Counted from the stretch's first letter, positions 1 through 11,877 are shown. The stretch: 62,935 nucleotides of DNA from Cyanophora paradoxa (GCA_004431415.1 QPMI01000442.1:1-62935), one strand, 5' to 3'. Made by a program: numbers and translations. Notes: generated by a model not told the origin, from the letters alone.

Positions 1-230
1 TGGAGCCAGAAATTAAGTTTACCATATGGTAAACTTAGGGTGTGGTAAAGTTGTGCTGTTTGCGTTACACCACTGTAAAGTCACCAGGGTAAAGTCGCCG
101 GGGTAAAGTCAGGGTGGTAAAGTTGTGAAAAGCGGGGTAAAGACGTCGGTGTAAACTCGCCGAGGTAAAGTTGGCGAGGTAAAGACGTCGGGGTAAACTC
201 GCCGAGGTAATGTTGGTTTCGGTGCAGCGG
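1..230. repeat. Degenerate GTAAA(G/C) minisatellite
   Basis: About 14 copies of a GTAAAG/GTAAAC core, many followed by CGTCGG or CGCCGAGG, are spaced irregularly every 12-20 bp. Spacing drifts, so this is a degraded short-period repeat. It begins at the window edge and may continue beyond it. Bases 231-447 hold a T-rich run and nothing recognisable. Confidence 0.7.
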
Positions 231-447
231 TTCACTTTTTTACGTTTTTTTTGCTTTTTTTTATTTTTTCTGTAAAAGCTATCTATAGCAGCCCATCTTC
301 AAGCGATACTGCGCGCGAGCTCTATCCTAGAGCTAGCTAATCGGTTTGATGAATGCTTCGTATTCCTGAAATCTGCAGCTGGGACGGAATTCTTCTTATT
401 TGCGTGCGCATGCGGACTGGCGGGATGCGCACCAGCCTGGCAGGTCA

Positions 448-1873
448 TTAATCAAGCTCATCTCCACCAACCTGGCTGCGGTGCGTAGTCATCTCCTCCT
501 CGTCCGACGACAAGCCGGACTCATCCCCATCAGGAATATTTGATGCCACTGCTGCAGCTGATTTCCCTGTGGCAAGTGTGACCAGCAGGTCCAGTGGCTC
601 TGAACGTGATGAAGATCCTTGCTGAAGTGTCACGTCCATTGCAGTCTCCTCCTGCATCATGATGTTGCAGCAGCGACACAAGGAGAGGAGAGTTAAAGAA
701 TGAACGAACCAGGAGACGGACATTAGCGTCCTTGAAGAAGCGACCGTAATCGGCAGTCGCTCTTTCGAACTCGGGATTCTGAACGCGATGGAGCGAAGAA
801 TCGGCTTCAAATCGGCGCGCGATCTCTGCCTCATCAGCCTCGTTCTGTCGATGCCGAGATTGCTGCTCGGCCTGCTCAGCCTGAAGCTTCTTCATGTCCT
901 CATCATTCGAATTCTGACTGTCTTGGCTGGCTGCGTTCGACTTTGCTCTCATCTCTTCCTCCTCCAGCTGCCTCTTGTCCTTCCGCTCTTCCTTTTCGGC
1001 TTCAAAGGCGTCGCGGTACACCCATTGCTCAATGACCCAGTCACCAGGCACATGAATCTACGGAATCATGAGTCAAAGTGCTAGCCGTCCAGTATTTTCA
1101 TATACTTCTTACCACGTCACTGCGACTCTTTGCCAGCAAATCGTGCAGCTTGTTGCTTGAGCCGAATCCGAGCTTATCAGCGACCAAAGTCGGTGGCGTC
1201 GGCGAAACTCCAAGCCAGTATGCCCTGAACAAAAGACGTCAAACATGTCGCGGATTTTTGCATTATTGATGCGCAATCACATCATATCCTGATCCGCGAC
1301 TGTGTCTTTCAGAGGAGTATACACTTCCGTAGGATGGATACTCTTGAAGATCGTATTCTTGCAAGCATGGCGCGTACCTGCATTGGAAAATCATAAACAT
1401 AATGCTTGATTGCGAGAAAGACAACAATTGAATGGCGCACGACCCCCAAACATGAAATGGCCTGGCTTCGTGCGGAATCCGAGGAAAGCGGGAACAAGGA
1501 AGCCTTTCTCGGTCTTCTCCCAGTGCGTAACGAGAACGCCGCCAGGGGTCCGTTCCTCGAGTTTGTACTCCAGCCGGAGTTCAGTACGAATAGCGTCTTC
1601 TGACCAGAAGGGGGGCTCGGCCTCGTGCACTTTTCCAGATCCAGATCCCGGAGATCCCGGCTGGCGGCGGGCGGCTGAAACGGGGAGTTTGACGAGGACC
1701 CGCTGATTCCGCTCCCCATTCGCCTCGTTGTGCACTTTCTGAGAGTCGAATTCCAACTCGTCTTTGAGCTTGAGAGCAGCTAGCACATCGCGACGGATTC
1801 GCTGGTCTTCCGTCTTGCTTCGCTTGGCTTTCGGAGCCTCCATCTGCGGCATATGCAAGTCAATAAGCGGCAT
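448..1873 (-). CDS. Hypothetical protein, five exons, charged middle region
   Basis: No family is recognised. Reading on the minus strand, exons at about 1452-1873, 1285-1377, 1113-1224, 722-1057 and 448-651 join through introns with good GT-AG signals (for example 652-721 and 1058-1112). The start is one of three in-frame ATGs at 1873, 1852 or 1843; the first two lie in a duplicated 21-bp unit, so 1843 may be the true start. The N-terminus is basic (APKAKRSK), followed by a possible folded region, then PGDWVIEQWVYRDAFEAE leading into a long Glu/Lys/Gln-rich, probably coiled-coil or disordered stretch. The C-terminus is acidic (SSDEEE) and ends at a TAA at 448-450. The phase across the 1225-1284 intron could not be reconciled, so that junction is uncertain. 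A nuclear protein is a guess from composition only. Confidence 0.55.
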
Positions 1874-1958
1874 ATGCAAGTCAATAAGCAGACATATGCA
1901 GCCGGCAAGTTTCACCCACACCGCCAATGTCGAACTGGAATCAGCGAATCGTGATCAG

Positions 1959-1982
1959 CCCCCCCCCCCCCCCCCCCCCCCC
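1959..1982. repeat. Poly-C tract (24 C), upstream of the 448-1873 gene
   Basis: An uninterrupted run of 24 C on the plus strand (poly-G on the coding strand of the neighbouring gene) lies 86-116 bp upstream of its candidate start codons. Similar tracts precede three other genes in the window. Confidence 0.9.
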
Positions 1983-2110
1983 GAAAGAGAAAATCCCGAA
2001 AGAGAACCCTCGAAAACCGCATGACAAAATAAGAATGCAAAAGCTCGCAAAGCAAAAGCGCAAAGCGGCAATGAGACGCAAGTGAATTCGCAAATGTGAC
2101 TGAGCGACTG

Positions 2111-2668
2111 CGTCCATCTCGAACACCTAGCTGCACCGTCAGGTTGCCGGGTTCCGGACCTGCGTGCACGTGTCGACTTCCCTCTTTGCAGAGGCCCGGG
2201 CGTACGCCGTCATCTCGAACACCTAGCTGCACCGGTCAGGTTGCCGGTTCGGACCTGCCGTGCACGTGTCGACTTCCTCTCTTGCAGAGGCCCGGGCGTA
2301 CGCCGTCCATCCGACACCTAGCTGCACCGGTCAGGTTGCCGGGTTCGGACCTGCCTGTGCACGTGTCGACTTCCTCTCTTTGCAGAGGCCCCGGGCGTAC
2401 GCCGTCCATCTCGAACACCTAGCTGCACGGTCAGGTTGCCGGGTCCGGACCTGCCCGTGCACGTGTCGACTTCCTCTTCTCTTTGCAGAGGCCCGGCGTA
2501 CGCCGTCCATGCCTCGAACACGCTAGCTGCACCCGGTCAGGTTGCCGGCGACCTGCCGGCACGGCTCCTCCTGTGCACGTCGACTTCCTCTCCTGCAGAG
2601 GCCCGGGCGTACGCCGTCCATCTCCGACACCTAGCTGCACCGGTCAGGTTGCCGGGTTCCGGACCTGG
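2111..2668. repeat. Minisatellite, about six copies of a 95-100 bp unit
   Basis: The unit starts CATCTCGAACACCTAGCTGC, continues through CAGGTTGCCGGGTTCGGACC, CACGTGTCGACTTCC and TTTGCAGAGGCCCGGGCG, and ends with TACGCCGTC. Six starts are visible near 2113, 2212, 2308, 2407, 2508 and 2619, the last copy truncated. Copies differ by small indels and substitutions. Open frames across it in several phases are a by-product of the repeat. Confidence 0.9.
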
Positions 2669-3329
2669 CTCTGTCAAACATGGCTCTGATGTGTTGTTAT
2701 CTGCAAAAACGCAAGCGCGAGAGCAATGTGCAGGCAACGCTTTTGCATGAACATCTAGATAGATGAAAGAAGGGATGAAGAGCAAAGACAGCGTGTGAAG
2801 AGAAATTGACAGAGGGCACACGTTTTTCACAGAGGCTCTCACCATCATCGTCCTGTCCCTATTCATTGGTTCATTATGACACGCAAATATGAGCAGCATT
2901 TATGTAATATGTCGATTGACACGACCGAAGAAAATTGCTCACTGATCTCTTCGAGCCTCCTTCCTCCCCCTCCTTGTTTCCCCTTGCTGCCGCGCCAGCA
3001 TGCTTGTTCCCGGCACCAGCATGCTGTTCCCGGCACCAGCTGCAGATGCCTTGATCCTCGGCTTTTTGGAGGGACGGCACTATTTGCTTCGGACTCGAGC
3101 TCCTCCTGCATCGGTGGATCGATTCGATTAATGGGATCGATACAATTAAGATATAACGGACGTGATGCATCAGAAGCAGGCCAGATGTTGGCTCGGATGC
3201 ACTCGTGTTAGCAGTGCTCTTTGAAGAAGATTTCCTGCCCAGAAAATCGCTCGTTTCGCTCCGTTCGCCACTTGCATGTTCGGCTGCACCGGACCGCAGT
3301 CATCAAAGTAGCAACGAAACCATCTTGGA
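2669..3329. other. Spacer, no gene recognised
   Basis: Nothing convincing is seen here apart from a short duplication of TGTTCCCGGCACCAGCATGC near 3001-3035. Short open frames on both strands lack a coherent protein character. Confidence 0.4.
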
Positions 3330-4150
3330 AAGACTACGGACTTACAACCTGCGCGGCGTCAATCAGTCGGTTCACGTGCTGCACACAATCCAAGATTCTG
3401 ACTGACCATCTGCACCGGATCTCTTTTGCGACGCCTTTCTTCATGTAGAAGTATGGAATCTGTTTCTGAACCCAAGTTGGACAAACAGATGTCACGACAA
3501 CCAGATCGTGGGCGCTCTGTACGGCATCGCAAAGGGCCTCGTCACGAGAACACGATTACTGGCGCTCATAAGGTAGTATTCAACGCATGCACCTCCTCCA
3601 ATTCAAACAGGTTGGCCCGTACAAGCTGCGGATTGACGAATGATAAATCCACACGGCCGACGTACAACCCTGTCCGACTATCTCGGCTGTCGCATTCGGA
3701 CCCCAACGTGCATCAAGTCCACCAGCTCGAACTTGTTGAAGCGCATCAGACTGTTAGGAATCGCTTCCGGTGCAGCAAGGAACGGATTCACTGCGAAACG
3801 AAATCAGGTACGTCAAGATATCGAAAATGAACAACAGTACTGAAGTCTCCGGGGCTGATGATTGCTTAGAGAACTTATCAACCTCTTTTGCCCGCTCGAC
3901 TTCTCGTTTCTGCATGCGTTTCATCTTTTCGGGCCATTATACAAGGTTGCGCCGTTCTGTCGCAAGAATAGAAAACCGTGGACAGCACATTTAAGATAAT
4001 GGCTGGCACACAGCCACATAGTCTCCATTCCGTGGTGCGACTTTGAACAAGATATCTAACGTGACCCTTTAGCCATTCCGTCACAACCTTTTCCGTGAAC
4101 GGCTCCTGACGTGGTATGTCGGTGAATGATGATGATGAGGAAAACAAAGA
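3330..4150 (-). CDS. Unassigned coding segments, minus strand
   Basis: No family is recognised. Several minus-strand segments read like real protein: about 4147-3990 (containing PFTEKVVTEWLKGHVRYL), 3797-3690 (SLMRFNKFELVDLMHVG), 3676-3596 (LYVGRVDLSFVNPQL) and 3545-3352 (DLVVVTSVCPTWVQKQIPYF). They lie in different frames with only partial splice support, and the junction near 3690-3676 fails the frame test. The set is either a gene with unrecognised introns or a decayed gene. Upstream exons in the next entry may belong to it. Confidence 0.35.
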
Positions 4151-4279
4151 TATGAACCGGTGCTGGATTTCCGTCTGAACTCCTTCAGGATAAACGCGTT
4201 GCTGTCATTGTGCAACAGGTGTACTTGAGGCGAGAAGGATGCGTTGAATCAGCTCTGTAGCGGACCATCGGAATTTAAA

Positions 4280-6565
4280 AAGATATCATATTCCGAAAAA
4301 GCGATTCGCACTGCTGTACGATGTTTTCATCTCAAGCCAAATGGGTTGCCCAAGTGCGTCCCAAATGCCTGAAGATATACCATAAAATTGATACGAATAA
4401 AAGGAGACCGAGCATTGTGAATGAAGACTCGTGGATTCTTTTCGTCGCGCCTTCCGAGGAAAGAGAAACCTGAGCGTGGTTGGGCGTTTTGCAATGGAAC
4501 TGAATGGAAATCTGAACTGAATGGTGATGCAAATCCGAACCATGCGTGATGGCCACGCAATCAACGCCCACAGGAGCGCAGTGTCGTAGCTGTTTTCTCG
4601 GAGCTTCGCGAAGAGTGCAAGAAGAGCTTCACGCTGCCGACACGGATTTCATCAAAAAAATGAATCCGGTCATAAGGACATGAAAAAGCGAACAGCCATC
4701 GCGGATGACTGGTGTCTGCGGCTCTGATATTCAACGGTCCCAATCAGAAGCCGCACTGAAGCCTCCAGCGTTGCCTTGAAGTCTACAGGACTTGTGGACG
4801 GCCGCCGAAGATCGTGTTCGAGACGTCTGATTGTTTTTTGTCATGCGCACGTATGTTGTCATGTTTTGATCATGTGCGTGTGTAATTCGAAAAACGCACC
4901 AAAGACTCTCATGATATCGTCGACAAGAGTCTGTACTTGAAGAGGCCAAAGCTCCTCTGGATCGTTCGCAGGCTGCCTGAGAACCGATGCTGTTTGTGAG
5001 AGCGTAAGTTCTTCAACGTGCGATTGCAAACAGCAATCGAGTTCACCCACGCATTGGCGTTACTGCGACCGCCCGAAAGGCGGTGCGCAGCGAGACCCGC
5101 GTATGAGTTCTCCTTCTCCGACCCTCGCGGTCGGATCCATCGTTTTTTCTCATCGTTCTTCTGAAGGATTGCTGTCGTCGATCTGCCGACTGTATTCACG
5201 CTCTGATTCTTCAGAATCTGCGCTTCCCATCAGTTTGCGATAGCAATACACAACAGCAGGACCACATTTCGAGCAAGGGAAGCAGCGTTCGCCAAAAGCG
5301 TCATCGGCTTCCACAAAATCAGAGGCGTAACCGGTGAAGAAGAAATTGCAGACACAAAGAAAGACAGCACCTTCAGAGGACCTCCTTTATCAGCAGTCTG
5401 AGGGCAAAGCACCGACCAGATTTTCAGGACCGGCAGCATCGATATTCGAATGGTGAAACAACGGGAAATCACCTTCAACGAAGGAACTGCCGCTGGAATA
5501 TTTTCGCCAGAGACGGTTGCTGCCTGAAAGCAACAGCAACGGCAAAGGTTTCAGCACTCGGGCATCAGCATTCGAACGCTCGAATTGCTGAAGAACACCG
5601 TTTTGAAGCGGCCGCCAGAGGAGTTTCCGGCCTGAACATGTGAGGAGAGCTCTTAGCATCGGCTGTCAAGTCCATAAAGCGCTGGGATGCATGCACACCG
5701 CTGGAACTGGAACGGGTTCTCCGCCTTTGCTTCGGTTTCCACAGTTCGGGACCTTTCCAATAGCTGCACATGTAGTGTAAGCTGTTATACTAGCGGGGAC
5801 GAGTAAGACTGCGTACATTCAACGCAAGTATTTCTGGCCAGAGTGCATCTCCTCGCCGCTTCTTGATTTTCTGCCAGAAGAGCATCAAAATTTGAAGGAT
5901 CAATATCAACATCGTCTGCCAGCAAGTCACAGGAGCTGTACAGGGAATCAACCTTTCGCAACACAGCTTCGTATTTGCAAAATGAATGCGCACGTGATTG
6001 AGGCCAAGCGTAGATCGATGTCGCGAACCTCCTGAGCAGCAGCATGAAGCTCTCTTACGCTCTTCATCGCGTCTCCGAGAACAGGCGGAATGACAATTTT
6101 GCTCGATATCGGTAACACTTCGTTGGCTTCTTCGACTGCAGCTAGAAAAGCTCGTTCGACGTTAAAAAACCTGATTGGAACCACGCCCGTTGGTCTAATT
6201 GCGACGATTGCATAGAAGGAACCTAACGTGGGCGCACGTTGTCGTATCATAGTTCATGTGCACGGCCGGAGGTTCTGCACGTCCACAATCTCTGTGGAGC
6301 TAATGAAACGATTGCAACAGCGGCATATCCACAGCGTACGCGTACACATAGACCTTGTGGAGCTCATTGAACAACGCAGTCCTCCACTTGAAGACATTTG
6401 CTTTTCGTGCTACGATTACTGCGCAGGCTTGGTACCGCGGAAAAGCGCACCATAGTACAAGCATGCGCACCATTTGCACCGCTAGCTTCCGCTGGGTCGC
6501 CGGTAACGCATGCACGCCACTAGTGCTCACTGGCGGCCGCGGGCTGGCCATTGGGGCAGTCAACT
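4280..6565 (-). CDS. Unassigned, mostly helical protein in fragments
   Basis: A series of minus-strand open segments with natural amino-acid patterns: about 6514-6376 (RKLAVQMVRMLVLWCAFPRY), 6165-5990 (FNVERAFLAAVEEANEVLP and HAAAQEVRDIDLRL), 5964-5805 (KVDSLYSSCDLLADDVDI), 5050-4870 (EELTLSQTASVLRQPANDP) and 4400-4290 (GIWDALGQPIWLEMK). Predicted helices dominate the upstream part. Splice signals can be found between some segments, but a full model could not be built, and no domain is recognised. It could be one gene with the 3330-4150 segments or two adjacent genes. Confidence 0.35.
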
Positions 6566-6731
6566 CTGCGAACAGCGCTAAGTGACATTCTGTTGCTGTC
6601 TCATTGCTGCCTAGGAGCGCATCTCATCGCCTAGGTGCGCATCTCATCGCGTCGCTGTACCGGGCTTCGGAAAACTCCGATCGCACTACAGCAAGACTAA
6701 GCACACTCAGAAGAGCTCAAGATGCTTACGG

Positions 6732-7442
6732 ATGGTCGAGATGCTCCACGCCGATGTTTTCAAACTGCGCCGTGTACCCCCCGGGGGGGGAAGAACCTGG
6801 AGCAGCGGTGCGAACCACGCCATGCAGCGGTCAGAGCGACTGCGGTGCGAATGTCAGAAGTGTCAAGGCAAGTTAGTGCGTCCTGAGGTTTTCAATGCAC
6901 ATCAACTGCTAGCGCACACCGGATTCAGTAGCAGCGATCGGCAAGTCGAGTGCCCTTGCTCGCGCTGCAATGGAAAGCGCGTCTCGTCTTGGGTGCAAAG
7001 GATACATTTGCACCTAGACAAATATGGATCCAGTCTAGTAGAGCAAGCTGCCCGGAGAGCTCCTGTAAGCGATTTCGTTCCTTTCGTAGCCGAAGTTCTT
7101 GACGTACCGATCCCGACAATTTCGGTTCGAGCGGCACTAAGAAGACGACGATTAGCAGCCCCGGCAGCACTTCAAGGCAACGAGCGACAAACAGATTCCA
7201 ATTCGAAGCGCAAACGTGTCAACAATAAAGCCGCTCGTATGCTGCGAAGGCTGGGTAGATATACTGATCGTATTGGTCCTCAAGAAAACGGCAATGAACC
7301 TGGACATGAATCCAATATCGTCGATGGCATCGATGGCGATGATCATGCTCATGAGGCTTTCGACGACCCAGCCGCAGAGGAAGGCCAAGCGGACGACATA
7401 CGTGCAGACCCAGCTAGGCGGATCAAGTGGATTATGGCCTAG
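6732..7442 (+). CDS. Transposase-type N-terminal Cys-cluster protein
   Basis: A 236-residue frame starts at an ATG and ends at TAG. Two related units follow each other: CECQKCQGKLV...H and CPCSRCNGKRVSSWVQRIHL, each a C-x-C-x2-C cluster followed by a distal His, likely zinc-binding. The rest is a basic linker (KRKRVNNK) and an acidic tail (GIDGDDHAHEAFDDPAAEE). The frame probably continued: adding one G in the GG at about 7432 would join it to the acidic segment DYGLESDQDAALDGSDDE and to the rest of the element. So the TAG is probably not the original end. Confidence 0.5.
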   Translation: MVEMLHADVFKLRRVPPGGGRTWSSGANHAMQRSERLRCECQKCQGKLVRPEVFNAHQLLAHTGFSSSDRQVECPCSRCNGKRVSSWVQRIHLHLDKYGSSLVEQAARRAPVSDFVPFVAEVLDVPIPTISVRAALRRRRLAAPAALQGNERQTDSNSKRKRVNNKAARMLRRLGRYTDRIGPQENGNEPGHESNIVDGIDGDDHAHEAFDDPAAEEGQADDIRADPARRIKWIMA

Positions 7443-9140
7443 AGTCGGATCAGGACGCAGCGCTCGACGGCTCAGATGATGAATGCACTACCAACAGGCA
7501 GAATTTTTATTCTGAGCCTCTTTTTGAGGGCTGTAAAGTGTCGGTGCGTGCTGGAGCATTCAATACATTGCTTGATATTGGCTGTATTGGCTTTTTAACT
7601 GTTCTCTAGCGCATGGATTACATCACTTTTTGCCTCGCATTGAAGAAACGCTTTACACAAGCACCTGTTGAGATGTTTGCATCAATCAACGCGGCTGTGT
7701 CTCTCATCATTGAGGGCCAACAAACTGCAACGAGGCAGCTCGGGTCTTGGAAGAGAATGATTAGAGAAATCCAAGAATTCGTAGCGGTAAATAATCAACC
7801 ACTTTCAATTTTCGTGTTCGAAACGTTAACATTTCCCTGCTCAGCCTTCCATCACTTTCAGGACATGTGGGTATAAAGAGACAAAGCACAAGGTGGCGAT
7901 TTGCAAGACAGTCTGGATCGAAGACGGAACTGTTCCTCCAAATACAGTCTGCGAGTGTGGCCATTCAACCTATGCCGATGGTGTGGTGGGCTTCTTTTTG
8001 ATCCGACCCGGAGTTTTCAGCAGCTACTGAACAGTCCTTCGTATTATCCCCGGTTCCAGTGCGTTGATTTCGATTCTGTCGGTGCGGCCACGGCTGATCA
8101 AATTTACACAACGGCGTCCAGTTACGGCGTTCGAGCAATACAGATTGGGGGCGATCGTGTTCCAGATTACTATTTGCGGTCGCAAGAATCCGAAACCCAA
8201 CATCTCACTGGCGACTTTGTTCAATCAAGACTTTTCTCTTCTCTTCACGAGGAGGGCTGTGTGCGAATTTCGGACGGTCTTGGAGTTGTGTGCGCATACT
8301 CTACAGATTCCGCAGTGACGCACAGCTGGTCATTTCCACACCTACAGCTTATTCTGAAAACTGGACTCTAATGTCGTGTTTCTAGGTCCCACGGCGGCTC
8401 TTTCACCCCTGTGTTTGTGATACCTATGTCTGCGCATCCTAATTGGCGGTGCGTGATCATTATCTCGCTTTCCGCTTTTTCGCCACTTGTCTCACCCCGT
8501 TTCGCTCAGAACAGCAATGCAACGCCTTGTTTTTCTCATGGATGGGAAGCCGAGAAACTTCGATGGAATGTTCCGCGTATTCCTTACACCGTGGCTTGTT
8601 GCCAACCAGCCGCCGCCCCCAGGAGTCCCCGCTCCCGAAAGCCAAGGGTTTGCATGCCTTATAATCTGTCTCTTTCTTTCAATCATTCAATACCGTTGAG
8701 CAGAGTGGGGTTTTGCAATCCTCTCACCGGCAAAACTGACAAAGCATATTTCACAATGGCTCTCAATATCGATGACCTCCCCGGATGCGCAACGGCATTT
8801 ATGATAAGTTCGCGTAACGCATCCTTGCGCGGCTTTGTATTCCGGGACAGAAACCTAAACTTTCTGCAGCGTCGCACAGTGGCGAGCACGGCCATCCGCT
8901 TCGGAAGGTGGATTTCTGGAAAGCGCAGAGCAAAACCGCCGGGAAAAACATGTTTCAAGCACACGATCTCCCGCTCAAACACTGGATGCGGGAGTTGTGC
9001 GTACTGACCAAGGATCATGATAGACCCCCATCTGCCCGAACGGACTACTGCATGGTGCATCGAGCCGACGGACTGAAACGTTCCCACTGCAGCTGTTCTG
9101 ACACCCTTCGGTACAGCGAGCCGACGGACATGCTGTAGAG
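6732..9140 (+). mobile_element. Decayed CACTA/Tnp2-like DNA transposon coding region
   Basis: The opening frame carries two cysteine clusters of the type seen at the N-terminus of CACTA-family transposases. Downstream, a second segment has the order expected of a Tnp2-type protein: PLFEGCKVS, a helical stretch, a paired-cysteine segment (CGYKETKHK ... CECGHSTYAD) at about 7866-7986, then TPVFVIPMSAHPNWR at about 8400-8450. Frames are interrupted by a TAG at 7607-7609, by an apparent single-base loss near 7432, and by further shifts after 8450. No terminal inverted repeats or target-site duplication were found by eye. The family call rests on pattern order only and is tentative. Confidence 0.4.
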
Positions 9141-9648
9141 ATCCAACGCCAAAGATGGTTTCGGAAAGAGATTACGCAAACAGCTTTTGTTCAATTTGTG
9201 AAAACGAAAACCTTCGGTAAACCTTTTAGAATGGATATAAGTGAACATCCTTCGAACGCGCCGTCCATTGAATTGTCTCTGACCAGGCGTTCAAGGCTTG
9301 CCGACTTTAGCGGAATGGCCACACTTTCGGCTCGGCCCCTATGCGACTTCAGCGAGAGCGACTGGGAGTTCCTGCGGCATGGCGAGCTGAATTTCGACAT
9401 GGGTGTTGACCGTTCAGGGCGCGGCATACTGACGAATTCCACCTCGTCAAAAACCGTCTGGCGGATGTCTTCAACTATCTTCGCGGCAACGCGAATAATG
9501 GTGATAAGCTCAGTCCTACCTCGATTCAGTGTGTCGTTGCATCTTCCAACTTCCATTCGTGGTTGATTTGCAACGTACAACCACTAACTTAATTACTTTC
9601 GTCAATGCGAAGGTTAAGCATCAACATGGATGTTCTTGTCCTTTACAG

Positions 9649-11798
9649 GGCGCCAAGCGAAGCGGAAATACGCTGCGCAGAGCAAAAGATGGAAAAGGAT
9701 CGGCGACTTTACGAAGCAGCTCTCCGAAATGGCAAGCCTCCTCCACGCCAGCCAGTCGACCTTGTCGCGGAACTCGAAGATAACGCGCCGTTTGCCTGGG
9801 AAGCCACTGAACGGCTGTACGATGCTATCGAGCGTGTTGCAAGGCGCGCACGATATCCGCACTTTTCAGGAACAACGGTAAGAATTAAATTCGCCAGACC
9901 CAATTTAAGTGAAGTTCGCAATTACAAATCGAGAAGAGCGAACTTTGATGTTTATAATTAGGACTAGCAGGAGTAACCATGTGTGCAGATGGACGAACCG
10001 TCGTTTTTACGGACTGGACGAAACTTTCAAAAGTTCGCTATTGCAGACGTGGCAGGCGACATTCTTCGCATGTGTCTTGATGCGGATATGGATAAACAGA
10101 ATTGCCTCTATCGGATCCTCGTAATCAATCAACTGGACGTCCTGCACGGCATTGGATCGAAGGTAACGTTGAGAAAGCAAAGGCTCCGACACGTCCGTGA
10201 CGTTGTAACAGATTGTTTATCCGGACTTCTTGCTTGAACTCCGCAAACTAGCAGTTCTTACAAGGGGTGCCGAACGTCACTACGTACCCGTGCCGTTCTG
10301 GACAATGTATGCAGCTCTCGTTGTTGATGCGTGCGCGAACCATTGGCTGTAGCTTGCCTGCAATCGGCTTAAATGTGCGAAGAGTGGACGGATGCATCGA
10401 GCTGGGGCCGGCGCCAGCAGTTTCTTCCCGTGGAACGGAGCGGGGCGGTCACAATGTGAAAGTTACTGCAGGAATCGGGCACAATCATCTCTGATAACGA
10501 GTGCGGCCCGACGAACGCAGGCAAGTTGTGAAAATATCTATTGCAATGCATATTGAATTTCGGTATTGGAGACGTTTGAACGGATTTTGTTTGCAGGAAA
10601 TGGGAGCCCTTGCCGTCCTGCAGCATGCAACAAGCGAGTTCTTGAACAAAATTCCACACCTTCTTGACACGGAAAAAGCCGGTGCCATTCGGAAGGGCAA
10701 ACGTGGCTACAGCTACGATATTCACACAGCTGGCGTCGAATACAGTAAGAAAACCAAACCAGAGCTGGGGTTCATTCTTGAAGGAAGGTTCGAAATTCGA
10801 ATTCGCAATTGCCGCCGCCAGCTGCAGATCTAGAGTCTAGATCTGCCCCACATTGATGACAAACTCGCATTAATTCTGCACAGTGATGACAATCACGATG
10901 AAGAGTACGGTGGCTTAATCTCTTCGTTTTGCGAGCGGGAGGAGCTGTTCGGAAATCCCCGTATCTGGCCGTTTTCTTCGACCTCTACGTTGACGAGCGA
11001 GAGCGATTCATAGAGACTAAAGGCACCTGGTTCGAACCATCCGGATATCGATCCGCCCTTGTTTGTTTCTTCGTGATCATGATCAGCATGCGCACCCAGG
11101 CCGAGCTGGGAATACACGATAGAACCTGTATTGCCGGAGGCTGGGCCCTGGCGTCCGATGGATCCGCACTTCTCCAGCATGCCTCGAGAATGGATTGGCG
11201 TCCCACCTCGAAAGGGAACTATGTATCCTTGCTTTTACGCCAACCACCACCTGTTCATTTCCAGCGAACTCTCAACCGACAAGCACGACAGCTCATTCAT
11301 GTCCTTTATCGCGATGGTTCCCCGACGGCAGCTCTGCGACGAGGGGGGCCATCCCTACCCTATCATTCCCCTCGGGCGAATGGGTTACCTCAGCGCCGAG
11401 GAGATCCAAGCGCATCCTGACCGGCGAGAGCCGGTCCGGCGCTATGCTCGTGCCAGAGGCCTTTTCGAGTTCGCCCACGCAAAGGCACCCGGGGTGCGTT
11501 TCGCATCATTCGAGCTGCGGTCTACCCCTTCTCAGCTTGCTCGTTTATGCCCAACTTGAACTGCGACCGAATCGACATCACCAAAGAGGACCCTCTCTGT
11601 CGTTGGGTGTGGCCTGACACCATCGAGCCTTGGCGCCTGATGCCTCTCCCCGACCACACATCGTCGCAATTCGAGCGTGTGCTCCCTAACCCAACAATCG
11701 ATCACCTTATCAGAGCTCAGCAGTGCTTCCCAGATAAGGGAGAGGTTAGGAACTTTCTTGGCGAGCGGCTGCCGTTCACGTCCCTGCGTAAAACGTAG
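9649..11798 (+). CDS. Unassigned multi-exon protein
   Basis: The exon chain is well supported. Exons 9649-9877, 9989-10162, 10212-10348, 10472-10520 and one starting at 10597 join in a single frame through introns 9878-9988, 10163-10211, 10349-10471 and a GC-AG intron 10521-10596; a further intron runs from about 10788 to a CTAGAG acceptor near 10838. Visible protein features are an acidic/basic helical start (VDLVAELEDNAPFAWEA), YPDFLLELRKLAVLTRGAE, GALAVLQHATSEFLNKI, a basic patch (RKGKRGYSYDI) and an acidic segment (HSDDNHDEEYGG). After about 10965 the frame shifts, and two more open segments follow (11131-11500 with FYANHHLFISSELSTDKHD, and 11548-11798 ending at TAG). The 5' end is not defined. 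It directly follows the transposon remnant and could be its second gene, but nothing proves that. Confidence 0.5.
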
Positions 11799-11877
11799 CC
11801 TACAGCTGCATGCGCAAGACGTCATTTATGCAAATAATTAGCTTGTAACAAATTTATTATTTCTTGTGGCCTGCGGC

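Noticed and set aside
2111-2668. Regular repeats resembling a CRISPR array
   Set aside because: The whole unit repeats with no unique spacers, units are 95-100 bp, and the DNA is eukaryotic with introns. It is a minisatellite.
10597-10780. Histone-fold resemblance of GALAVLQHATSEFL
   Set aside because: It recalls the start of the histone H3 second helix, but the preceding and following helices do not match and the segment continues into unrelated sequence.
11028-11040. GGTTCGAACC as a tRNA T-loop
   Set aside because: It is a simple palindrome with no acceptor stem, D-arm or anticodon arm around it. No tRNA or rRNA gene was recognised anywhere in the window.
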